Below, one piece after another: positions 46,102-53,741 of a stretch of DNA of 64,000 nt (the first letter of the stretch is position 1; each line of letters opens with the position of its first letter). Position numbers and translations under genes: made by a program. The notes beneath the pieces were generated by a model. It ran no database searches, was not told where the DNA came from, and was given only the letters and a program-made list of their open reading frames with translations. The stretch covers positions 1 to 64,000 of the forward strand of contig SDZD01000016.1 of assembly GCA_004172935.1 (NCBI GenBank), given 5' to 3'. The stretch comes from a bacterium (GTDB lineage Bacteria > Armatimonadota > Abditibacteriia > Abditibacteriales > Abditibacteriaceae).

Positions 46102-47340
46102 TTAAAGGGTTGGACGCTCCAACTTTTGCGGGCCGAGCGTAACAATCGAAAAATTTTGCGGGGGAAAGCGTTCATACATCGCCAGAATCGAGCTAACCGT
46201 CACAGCGTTAATCTGCTCAAGAACCTCATCCAACGTCCTAACCCGCTCCAGCATCCACCAATCGCGAGCAATCCCCCCCGCACGTGCCCGCGACGACTCC
46301 TCACCCATAATTAAACCCGATGTCATGCGGACTTTGGAACGCTCCAACTCATCTTCCCGCACTCCTTCACGCATTTTTTGCAGTTCAGCCAGCAACACAT
46401 CCAGCGTTTCCTGCGCGCGATCCAACTTCGTTCCCGCATAAGCCAGCGTGAACCCGAATCCGCGATGTGAAGCAGCCGATGCAGAAACCGAATAAACCAG
46501 CCCGCGTTTTTCACGCACCTCAGAAAACAATCGCGCCCCCATTCCACCACTCAAAATATCCGTTGCAACGCGAAAAGCATAAAAATCGGCATCCGTCGAA
46601 GGCACCCCAGCATAGGCAATCCCGATCTGCTGTTGCTCCGTATCATGCTCAATATGCTCGAAAAACGGCTTGGCCACCACTTCAACCTCACCCAATTGTG
46701 GCGCGCTGCCCGTCCAGTCACCGAACAGCTCCTCAACTTGGGCCACCGTAGCCGCCCAATCGAACCCACCAGCCACCGCGAGAATAGCGCCATCGGGACA
46801 AAAACGCGCCGCGTGGTCTTGCTTCAAGTCTTCAAGCACCAACGACTCCAATCCCTCGCGAGTCCCAATTGATGCCCGTCGATGCCCGCTCGTGAACCAG
46901 TTGCGCCGCATCTGCACGAACATCTTGCGGGCGGGACTATCCTCCAGCGAATCAAGGCTCTGCAAACTCAAGTCGCGCGCCGCCTCCCATTCGTCCTCAG
47001 GCAATCGTGGGCGCCGCACGATGTCCGCATACAACTTCAGCGCATCCGGCAAATACAGCCCAAGCGTGGCCCCACCAAAACTCGTGTACTCGACATCGGA
47101 GCCACCTCCACGCTCGATACCTAAATCGTCGAGCGCATCCGAAAGCTGTCTGGAATCGCGCTCGCCCGCGCCGCGATACGAAACGGACTCCAACACCGAT
47201 GTCAGGCCGTCTTTGCCTTCCGGTTCAGTCGCGCTCCCAGCGGGAACCAACAAACTCCACGCAACGGCCTGTTTCGAGGTCGGCTCTCCCAGCAGAGTCA
47301 GACCGTTAGGGAAAGAATGAATTTGAGTTGAGGCGTTCAA
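46102..47340 (-). CDS. M16-family peptidase homologue lacking the zinc motif
   Basis: About 412 residues from TTG 47340, which has AAGGATA at good distance; longer upstream reading is unlike the family. It has the two M16 halves: an N-terminal domain (IHSFPNGLTLLGEP...AWSLLVPAGSATEP) and a C-terminal domain with ATDILSGGMGARLFSEVREKRGLVYSVSA, the Arg/Tyr substrate-binding pair. The zinc motif HxxEH should be at residues 48-52 but reads SVLES: both His are replaced by Ser. It is therefore probably a non-catalytic subunit, which usually pairs with an active M16 partner; none is adjacent. Confidence 0.82.
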   Translation of the reverse strand: MNASTQIHSFPNGLTLLGEPTSKQAVAWSLLVPAGSATEPEGKDGLTSVLESVSYRGAGERDSRQLSDALDDLGIERGGGSDVEYTSFGGATLGLYLPDALKLYADIVRRPRLPEDEWEAARDLSLQSLDSLEDSPARKMFVQMRRNWFTSGHRRASIGTREGLESLVLEDLKQDHAARFCPDGAILAVAGGFDWAATVAQVEELFGDWTGSAPQLGEVEVVAKPFFEHIEHDTEQQQIGIAYAGVPSTDADFYAFRVATDILSGGMGARLFSEVREKRGLVYSVSASAASHRGFGFTLAYAGTKLDRAQETLDVLLAELQKMREGVREDELERSKVRMTSGLIMGEESSRARAGGIARDWWMLERVRTLDEVLEQINAVTVSSILAMYERFPPQNFSIVTLGPQKLERPTL

Positions 47341-47451
47341 GAAAATATCCTTAACCAAAAGTGTAGCAATCGACTTTCCCCGCTCAGGTAAAGTAACAAA
47401 GGGCTTCCAATACGTTTCGCAATCGAATAAACTTATTGAGAAGTAGTTCTC

Positions 47452-47919
47452 ATGTTGTCGCCACGCCTCTGGCTCGAACGATATCCGCTCCAACTGCGCC
47501 TCTTTGTCGCCATGTTGACGTTGCTGTCGTTCGTTGCCCCCACGTGGCATGTCTGTTCGATGGGCGGACACACCATGCAAATGGCCAGCGACCACAAAGG
47601 AATGGCACACAGCGAGATAGTCAAGGAACGTTCATACATCCGCTCCGCCACTGGCGCCCTCGTCTGTTTCTGTGCCCCCACTCATCGCGAAGAGAAGTTT
47701 CCACACAAATCGAAATTCGTAGTGAATGGTCACATGACGCACGATGATTCGTGCTTGGCGCTCTTGCTGTCAGCAATGCCAGCCCTGGCCGTTTCACCAT
47801 TCGAAAGCCCAGCCATCGTGCGCGTCTCCTTCGCCACATGGTTCCCGGCTCGCCGCGAATTTCCCACACGCGAACTCATTCGCACCTTCTCTGGGCGCGG
47901 CCCGCCCCTGTTGACCTAA
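47452..47919 (+). CDS. Small exported His/Met/Cys-containing protein, unknown
   Basis: 155 residues. A hydrophobic segment (about 15-32, LRLFVAMLTLLSFVAP) suggests export or anchoring. It is followed by WHVCSMGGHTMQMASDHKGMAH, rich in His and Met, then a CFCAPTHREE segment and a second hydrophobic stretch LALLLSAMPALAV. The C-terminus FSGRGPPLLT resembles the tails of small copper-responsive membrane proteins (DUF2946-like), a guess only. A redoxin gene follows after 29 bases, forming a likely operon. Confidence 0.55.
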   Translation: MLSPRLWLERYPLQLRLFVAMLTLLSFVAPTWHVCSMGGHTMQMASDHKGMAHSEIVKERSYIRSATGALVCFCAPTHREEKFPHKSKFVVNGHMTHDDSCLALLLSAMPALAVSPFESPAIVRVSFATWFPARREFPTRELIRTFSGRGPPLLT

Positions 47920-47948
47920 CAATCGTCCCAACTTTCCAGGTCAACATC

Positions 47949-48593
47949 ATGAAAAAACAAATATTCGCGCTTTGTGCGGTGCCCTTTTTGGCACTGCCCG
48001 CGCTCGCACACAACTTTTCACAGAAAGGCTACGGCCAACTCAAAAGCGAAACCAAGAATTTCGCGCACGCTTCCTCTTCCAACACAGTCAAAATCAACGC
48101 GCCGATGCCCAATTTCGCGGCGCCCACCCTTGATGGCAAAGGGCTTTCCAAAGCCTCTTTCAAGGGTAAAATGGCCCTCTTCATCCTCGCCGATACTCAG
48201 TGCCCCTGCGTGAAAGCCGTCGAAGAGCGCATCAAAACCCTCTCCACTCGCTACCAATCCAAAGGCTTGCGCGTGGTCTACGTCTTCTCCAAACCCGACG
48301 AAAAGCCCATCGAAGTCGCGCGATTCATGCAAAACCACATGATTGGCTTCCCAGCCATCATCGACAAAAACCAGCGCCTGCTCAAGATGCTCGATGGCCG
48401 CTGTTCGAGCGAGGTCTACCTCTTCGACCGTCAATCCGTCCTGCGCTATCACGGTCGCGTCGATGACGAAACCTTCAATCCCAAAGCCGCACGCCAACAT
48501 AACCTCGCCGACGCTGTCAGCGCCGTCTCCACGGGCAAGAAAGTTACTCGTGCCGAAGCCCCGGCTATGGGCTGCGCCATACCTCGTATCTAA
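47949..48593 (+). CDS. Exported thioredoxin-fold (redoxin) protein
   Basis: 214 residues from ATG 47949. The signal peptide (1-20, ALPALA) is cut near HNF. The redoxin/AhpC-TSA fold begins at APMPNFAAPTLDGKGLS. The active-site-like CPC (Cys85, Cys87) lies in ADTQCPCVKAVEERI at the peroxiredoxin/thioredoxin position, followed by RVVYVFSKPDE, GFPAIIDKNQRLLK and a YLFDRQSVLRYHGRVDD strand. It is probably periplasmic; thiol-disulfide or peroxide chemistry is likely. The exact substrate is unknown. Confidence 0.8.
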   Translation: MKKQIFALCAVPFLALPALAHNFSQKGYGQLKSETKNFAHASSSNTVKINAPMPNFAAPTLDGKGLSKASFKGKMALFILADTQCPCVKAVEERIKTLSTRYQSKGLRVVYVFSKPDEKPIEVARFMQNHMIGFPAIIDKNQRLLKMLDGRCSSEVYLFDRQSVLRYHGRVDDETFNPKAARQHNLADAVSAVSTGKKVTRAEAPAMGCAIPRI

Positions 48594-48602
48594 AGCAGTT
48601 TT

Positions 48603-48697
48603 CCGCTAACTCTTACCCTGCATACATACGCCTACGAGTCCCTACTTTCAAAGCAGAGGACAAGGGTGGTTTTGTAATTGGCACTAAGAGTTAGCGG
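48603..48697 (+). promoter_or_regulatory. Stem-bounded leader before the pseudopilin gene
   Basis: CCGCTAACTCTTA (48603-48615) is the exact reverse complement of TAAGAGTTAGCGG (48685-48697), closing a 69-base interior that contains a second stem (GTCC.CT..CTTTC with GCAGAGGAC). The last bases run into the leader of the pilin gene at 48718. It looks like a folded RNA leader, but matches no riboswitch class that I recognise. Confidence 0.45.
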
Positions 48698-48717
48698 CCC
48701 CTATATCCCATATTTTT

Positions 48718-49461
48718 ATGAAAACGCATCTTTCGGGGCCGCGCGGCTTCCGTTCACCTAAATTCGGCGCTTTTACTCTAGTAGAGTTACTGGTAGTCAT
48801 CGCTATTATCGCCATCCTCGCCGCCATTTTGTTCCCAGTTTTTGCAAGAGCACGCGAAAACGCCCGAAAAACTTCCTGCCTGTCCAACCTCAGACAATTG
48901 GGCTTGGGCTTCATGCAGTACACCCAGGATTACGACGAAGCATTCCCGCTTTCGTCCTACCCCGCCACCAACATCTCCTGGACGCTCTCAACCGCACCCT
49001 ACATCAAAAGCACGCAAATTTTCCGCTGCCCCTCCGATACAGCCGCGCGATGGAGCGCTCCCGTGTCGCCGCCAGCAGCCAACTACTACACCACCAGCTA
49101 CATCATGAACGCCTATTTTGCGGGCACTCAAACCTATGCCAAATTATCGGCAGTTCAAGCCCCCTCTAAGGTCATCATCCTCGCCGACGCCAACACCGAT
49201 GTAACTCAGCGCGACCACTTCCATCCGTTCAATTGGACAGTGGAAACACCCGCCAACCCACTCTATTCGGCTTATATGCACAGCATCACCTTCGATGACC
49301 TAACCAACGCAACCAAAGAAATCTCATTGACTCGCCACCTCGAAGCCTTCAACGTCCTCTACGCCGACGGCCACGTTAAAAGCCGTCGCTGGAGTCAGGC
49401 TTGGTATCAAGATGCGGCCAACGGCATCTGGGATGGCGACTTCGACCCTCGCCACAAATAA
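48718..49461 (+). CDS. Pseudopilin-type (DUF1559-like) protein with prepilin N-terminus
   Basis: 247 residues. The type IV prepilin N-terminus [20 protein letters not shown] (about residues 19-38) carries the conserved Glu at mature position 5 and a hydrophobic helix. It continues [21 protein letters not shown], a hallmark of the abundant DUF1559/H-X9-DG pseudopilins of Planctomycetota and Armatimonadota. The C-terminal block is [17 protein letters not shown]. The cleavage site has Ala rather than Gly before Phe. It may form part of a secretion or surface fibre system; no assembly genes are in the window. Confidence 0.88.
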   Translation: MKTHLSGPRGFRSPKFGAFTLVELLVVIAIIAILAAILFPVFARARENARKTSCLSNLRQLGLGFMQYTQDYDEAFPLSSYPATNISWTLSTAPYIKSTQIFRCPSDTAARWSAPVSPPAANYYTTSYIMNAYFAGTQTYAKLSAVQAPSKVIILADANTDVTQRDHFHPFNWTVETPANPLYSAYMHSITFDDLTNATKEISLTRHLEAFNVLYADGHVKSRRWSQAWYQDAANGIWDGDFDPRHK

Positions 49462-49505
49462 ACAACCAAGGCACAGCGGTTTACGGCCGCTGTGCCCCTT
49501 CCATC

Positions 49506-50405
49506 ATGAAAAACCTGTTCTTAACCGCAATCCTAGCAACCGCGTTCTCAGCGAATGCAACATTCGCCCAACCCGCGAAAGCATCCAATTCACCGCTCAA
49601 AGTCGCCTTTGTCATCTACCCCGAAGTCGAAGTCCTCGATCTCAGCGGGCCACTCGATGTTTTCGTCAAAGCCAACGACATTTCCCCCGGTTCATTCACC
49701 ACATTCACCGTAGGTCTCGACCACAAACCCGTCCAAACCCAATCTGGCGGCCTTACAATAACCCCCCAATTTTCTCTGGCCGATGCCCCCCGACCCGACA
49801 TTGTGGTCATCCCCGGCGCCTCAACAAAGCGCGTCTCACAGGTTGGCACCGATAAGCGCCTTCAAAGTTGGCTGCGCCGCAACGCCTCCCCCAACCAAAC
49901 CATAATGTCGGTTTGCACCGGAGCCTTCATAGTCGGCCATGCGGGCCTGTTCGACGGCAAAAAATCCACGACCCACTGGCTGACCTTGAGCGAATTTCAA
50001 ACAAAATTCCCTAAGACTCAAGCCTATTCCGGTGTTCGCTACATAGAAGATGGCAATCGGCTCTCAGCCGCAGGAGTGTCATCTGGCATCGACGGCGCCC
50101 TACACCTAGTCGAACAGACGCGCGGCAAACGAGTCGCCGATGGCATCGCCCGTGCCATACAATACCGCCGCGAGACGCCCGTCTACCCCGACCTACCAAA
50201 AGAGCGCGTCAAACTCACCAAAACCGCCCCAAATCCTCGTGGCAACCAAAAACTCGCTCTCGACTACGACCCGGTCTGCCACATGAAAGTGAAAAGCGAC
50301 AGCACCATCATCGCTACCTTCAAAGGCAAGTTCTATGGTTTCTGCGCCGTCGGATGCCGCGATGCCTTCAATGCCCATCCCGAACAATTCATCAAATCCA
50401 AATGA
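49506..50405 (+). CDS. Exported DJ-1/PfpI-like protein with C-terminal YHS domain
   Basis: 299 residues from ATG 49506. The signal peptide is residues 1-21 (TFA). The DJ-1/PfpI (GATase1-like) domain has KVAFVIYPEVEVLDLSGPLDVF, DIVVIPGA and the nucleophile elbow MSVCTGAFIVGHAG with Cys137, of the type found in the sensor half of AraC-family regulators, but here without a DNA-binding domain. The last ~50 residues are a YHS metal-binding-like domain: YDPVCHMKV and KFYGFCAVGCRDAFNAHPEQFI. It overlaps the next gene by four bases (ATGA). Confidence 0.85.
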   Translation: MKNLFLTAILATAFSANATFAQPAKASNSPLKVAFVIYPEVEVLDLSGPLDVFVKANDISPGSFTTFTVGLDHKPVQTQSGGLTITPQFSLADAPRPDIVVIPGASTKRVSQVGTDKRLQSWLRRNASPNQTIMSVCTGAFIVGHAGLFDGKKSTTHWLTLSEFQTKFPKTQAYSGVRYIEDGNRLSAAGVSSGIDGALHLVEQTRGKRVADGIARAIQYRRETPVYPDLPKERVKLTKTAPNPRGNQKLALDYDPVCHMKVKSDSTIIATFKGKFYGFCAVGCRDAFNAHPEQFIKSK

Positions 50406-51208
50406 AATTAAAATTCCTCGCACTGGCTCTGTTCGGTTTAAGCGTCCCAGTCTTCGCCCATGATACATGGGTCGAAACCAACACGCCGCTCTATCGAGTC
50501 GGCGATGTTGCTCACATCGACCTCAAACTCGGCAATCACGGCAACAACCACCGCGATTTCAAACTCGCTTCAAAAGTCGCTCTCGATGGAGTCAAGATGG
50601 AAGTCGTCGCCCCCGATGGCAAACGCTACGACTTGAAATCTAGCCTGACCGATACCGGCTACACACCCAAAGAGGGTTTCTGGACAGGCGGGTTCACCAA
50701 CGCCGCCCCTGGTCTCTACTGTGTCCACCAAACTCTCGACGCCGTCATGACTTACGCCCCGGAACGCGCCATCAAATCGGCGAAAACCTACTTCATGGCC
50801 TCCAAAAGCCTCGACCGAGTGCCAATGGCGGCGCCCGGTTTCGATAAACGCCTCGGCGACGCCCTCGAAATCGTCCCCGAAAACAACCCAATCGCCCCAA
50901 TCGGCGCCGGAATGCCCTTGAAACTCCGCCTCTACTTCCAAGGCAAACCTCTGGCGAAAACCAAAATCTCCTTCATCCCCGAAGGCGAAACACTGCGAGG
51001 CGACTTCGATTCCCGCTACGAAGCCATCACCAACATCAATGGCCGCGTCACCTTCACCCCAACCGAAGCCAAACGTTATCTAGCCGTAGCCCATGTCGAA
51101 ACCAAGGAAGCAGGACAAAACAAAGCGGGCGAAAAATACACATTCACCCAATACGGCGCCACTCTAACCGTCTACATCCCTGCAATCTGCCCTTGTTGCG
51201 GTGGCTAA
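50402..51208 (+). CDS. DUF4198-type periplasmic protein with terminal CPCCGG
   Basis: 268 residues from ATG 50402 (overlapping the previous stop). Signal peptide 1-19 (VFA) then HDTWVETNTPLYRVGDVA, the start typical of DUF4198 proteins, some of which accompany nickel/cobalt uptake. Two beta-sandwich-like halves follow (GMPLKLRLYFQGKPLAKTKISF, NGRVTFTPTEAKRYLAVAHVE). The last residues, AICPCCGG, hold three Cys, a possible metal site. Translational coupling with the DJ-1/YHS gene suggests a joint role in metal or redox handling. Confidence 0.75.
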   Translation: MKLKFLALALFGLSVPVFAHDTWVETNTPLYRVGDVAHIDLKLGNHGNNHRDFKLASKVALDGVKMEVVAPDGKRYDLKSSLTDTGYTPKEGFWTGGFTNAAPGLYCVHQTLDAVMTYAPERAIKSAKTYFMASKSLDRVPMAAPGFDKRLGDALEIVPENNPIAPIGAGMPLKLRLYFQGKPLAKTKISFIPEGETLRGDFDSRYEAITNINGRVTFTPTEAKRYLAVAHVETKEAGQNKAGEKYTFTQYGATLTVYIPAICPCCGG

Positions 51209-51270
51209 GAAGTAACAGGCAGAACCATATCAGATTCCAAATGTATGCGAATTTTGCGAATCTAATCAGC

Positions 51271-51342
51271 GCGCGAAGCGCACCTGCTGTGTCCACGTAG
51301 GTGGACAGGTGGCCGTAGGCCGAGAAGCGCGGGCTTTAGCCC
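51271..51342. repeat. Cluster of four short perfect hairpins
   Basis: Four small inverted repeats follow one another: GCGCGAAGCGC (51271-51281), TGTCCACGTAGGTGGACA (51290-51307), GGCCGTAGGCC (51311-51321) and GGGCTTTAGCCC (51331-51342). No start codon or open frame is involved. It lies between the DUF4198 gene and mutY and precedes a separate terminator. Confidence 0.7.
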
Positions 51343-51390
51343 TGCGGCCCGCCAAGTTGCGCCATTCCCACCTCCAAATTGAAATTAAGA

Positions 51391-51416
51391 ACGCCCCGAT
51401 AATCGCATCGGGGCGC
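51391..51416 (+). terminator. GC-rich terminator-like hairpin before mutY
   Basis: CGCCCCGAT (51392-51400) pairs with ATCGGGGCG (51407-51415) with a 6-base loop, followed by CTCTAATTT. The T-run is weak. Confidence 0.6.
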
Positions 51417-51480
51417 TCTAATTTCCGCCTCCTCTCCCGTACCCCATCCGTATTTTGCCCTACTCCTTCAAACTAAAAGA

Positions 51481-52587
51481 GTGTTTTCTCCCGCATCATT
51501 CGCTGAGAAGCTAGTCGCGTGGTTCGACAAATCCCAGCGCGACCTTCGCTGGCGACAAGCCCATAACGCAACCGACCCCTACCGTATTCTGGTTTCCGAG
51601 GTCATGCTCCAGCAAACCACGGTAGCCGCCGTCGGCCCCTTCTACGAGCGCTTCCTCAATCGCTTTCCCAATTCCAACTCTCTCGCCGAAGCCGACGAAG
51701 CCGATGTCCTCACCCAATGGGCGGGCCTCGGCTACTATGCACGCGCTCGCAACCTTCATAAAGCCGCCAAAGCCATTCAAAGCGAACACGGCGGCATCTT
51801 CCCCCGCGAACTCGATGAAATCCTGGCACTCCCTGGAGTCGGCAGATACACAGCGGGCGCCGTCGCCTCCATCGCTTACAATTCCCGCGCCCCCATCGTC
51901 GATGCCAACGTCGCTCGCGTCCTCAGCCGCATTCTCCCCGTCGAAGGTGACCTAAAAACCTCCAAAAATCAAGCGGCTCTCTGGGATGCCGCCACTCAAA
52001 TAGTCCAGGTCGAAAGTGTCGAGCCGCATACTGTCAACCCCGCCATGATGGAATTGGGCGCACTCATCTGCACTCCGAAAAACCCGCGCTGCCCTGTGTG
52101 CCCGGTTTCCGACAATTGTCAGGCCCAAAAACAGAATCGTCAAAACGAACTTCCCTTCATTCCCCCCAAAAAAGCACCGACTCCCATGTTCGATGTTTGC
52201 GCGCTCGCTCAAGATGCAACCGGGCGAATTTTGCTCCGTCAACGTCCCAATAACGCCGACATCTGGTGGCAAGGTATGTGGGAATTGCCACGAACCACAC
52301 GAAGCGAAGGCGAATCTAGCACAGAAGCGCTAATTCGTTTGGGTCAAGAACTGGGATGCGCCTTTGTGCCGCAAACTCGCGCAATCACTGTCAAACACGG
52401 AGTCACACGCTACGCAATTGAATTGGAATGTTGGCGAGTGCAAGCAAACCAACCCGCCGAAAGCGAAACTTTGAAATGGATAGGAACAGAAGAAGCCGAT
52501 AATCTAGCCATGCCTTCGGTCATGCGCCGTTTATTCGAGCGCTTCGCTCCTAACCGAACCTCATCGGAGCAACTTTCTCTTTTATGA
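51481..52587 (+). CDS. mutY: A/G-specific adenine glycosylase MutY
   Basis: A 368-residue DNA repair enzyme that removes adenine mispaired with 8-oxoguanine. GTG start. Catalytic Glu is in ILVSEVMLQQTTVAAV, the helix-hairpin-helix is LPGVGRYTAGAVASIA, and catalytic Asp is in IVDANVARVLSR. The [4Fe-4S] loop is C-x6-C-x2-C-x5-C in CTPKNPRCPVCPVSDNC. The C-terminal NUDIX-like domain that reads 8-oxoG is present (residues about 235-355). tatC follows after 35 bases. Confidence 0.97.
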   Translation: MFSPASFAEKLVAWFDKSQRDLRWRQAHNATDPYRILVSEVMLQQTTVAAVGPFYERFLNRFPNSNSLAEADEADVLTQWAGLGYYARARNLHKAAKAIQSEHGGIFPRELDEILALPGVGRYTAGAVASIAYNSRAPIVDANVARVLSRILPVEGDLKTSKNQAALWDAATQIVQVESVEPHTVNPAMMELGALICTPKNPRCPVCPVSDNCQAQKQNRQNELPFIPPKKAPTPMFDVCALAQDATGRILLRQRPNNADIWWQGMWELPRTTRSEGESSTEALIRLGQELGCAFVPQTRAITVKHGVTRYAIELECWRVQANQPAESETLKWIGTEEADNLAMPSVMRRLFERFAPNRTSSEQLSLL

Positions 52588-52622
52588 ACTTGGGGAGTCA
52601 TATTTCCTCAAACTAAATCCTA

Positions 52623-53741
52623 ATGTCTGATTCCTCGCAAAACGGTCATTCTTCCGCACCCCGTCCGTTGCTGCGCCCCCCCGTGGGCGCACGCTCGTCG
52701 CGCTATCTGGAAGCCGACGAGCCAGAAATCGAATCTGAAGAATTGGATGAGCCTACAGAGCCAGTAAATCTCGCCAAAACCACTGAAACAGAAGTGGATA
52801 CAACAGAGACGGACGAAGTCGCGCGCCCCTACATCTTCGATGAATCCGATATAGGCACACAGGGAGGCACACTTTCAGTCGACTCCACTCCACCATTGCT
52901 CGACGCACGCATGGAGGAAGACGACGAGGACGAAGAACACCTCGCCCAATGGAGCGGCTCCGGCGGCGAACCGCCCGTCATCAACAATGACGACGATGAT
53001 AGTAGTTCAGGCGACGGGAGAGACCCAAACACACCGCGCGACAAAGAACTCGGTCTCGTCGAACACCTTACGGAACTGCGCACTCGCATCTTGCACTCAG
53101 TCGTAGCCGTTTGCTTGGCGATGGTGTTGACTTGGGCCAAATGCACCGAAATCTCCGAGTGGTTTGCACGCCCCATCCGACAAGCCTTAGGCAAGGAAGG
53201 GGAACTAATCTCGATAGATCCGACTGCCTTCTTCACCATCTATCTGCAAATCTCTCTCATCTCGGCGATTCTGCTCACGATGCCCTTCATTCTGTTGCAG
53301 GTATGGCGCTTCATTGAACCAGCTCTTACCAACAACGAACGTAAATACACCCTTGTTTTAGTACCTTTTTCCAGCCTTTTGTTCTTTGTCGGCGCTGGCA
53401 TGGGCTACTTGATGGCACCAATGTTTTTCAAGTTCTTCTTGGAATATAAACCGGTGGGTGTAAAAGCGAACTGGGACTATCTTCAATCCATTGTATTGTT
53501 AGCCAAAACACTATTAGTGTTCGGCGTCGCATTTCAAGTTCCTGTCATCATTATATTTCTTAACAAGGCAGGCATACTTTCCCGCAATGTGCTGATTGAA
53601 TACTGGCGTCACGCTGTAGTAGTCATCTTTACTATTATCGCGATTGTAACCCCAACCTGGGACCCAGTCACAATGACGGCCTGCGCGATTCCGCCTTGCT
53701 TGCTCTATATGCTGTCCATCTGGCTCGTGAAATGGCTCTAA
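52623..53741 (+). CDS. tatC: TatC protein translocase subunit with long acidic N-terminal extension
   Basis: 372 residues. The TatC core begins at about residue 141 (LGLVEHLTELRTRILHSVV) and has about six membrane segments, with FIEPALTNNERKYTLVL and ending LSIWLVKWL. It exports folded proteins with twin-arginine signals. The first 140 residues are an acidic, low-complexity region (EADEPEIESEELDEPTEP, MEEDDEDEEHL, NNDDDDSSSG) not found in ordinary TatC. TatA/B are not in the window. The GH42-like gene downstream starts inside its last codons. Confidence 0.93.
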   Translation: MSDSSQNGHSSAPRPLLRPPVGARSSRYLEADEPEIESEELDEPTEPVNLAKTTETEVDTTETDEVARPYIFDESDIGTQGGTLSVDSTPPLLDARMEEDDEDEEHLAQWSGSGGEPPVINNDDDDSSSGDGRDPNTPRDKELGLVEHLTELRTRILHSVVAVCLAMVLTWAKCTEISEWFARPIRQALGKEGELISIDPTAFFTIYLQISLISAILLTMPFILLQVWRFIEPALTNNERKYTLVLVPFSSLLFFVGAGMGYLMAPMFFKFFLEYKPVGVKANWDYLQSIVLLAKTLLVFGVAFQVPVIIIFLNKAGILSRNVLIEYWRHAVVVIFTIIAIVTPTWDPVTMTACAIPPCLLYMLSIWLVKWL

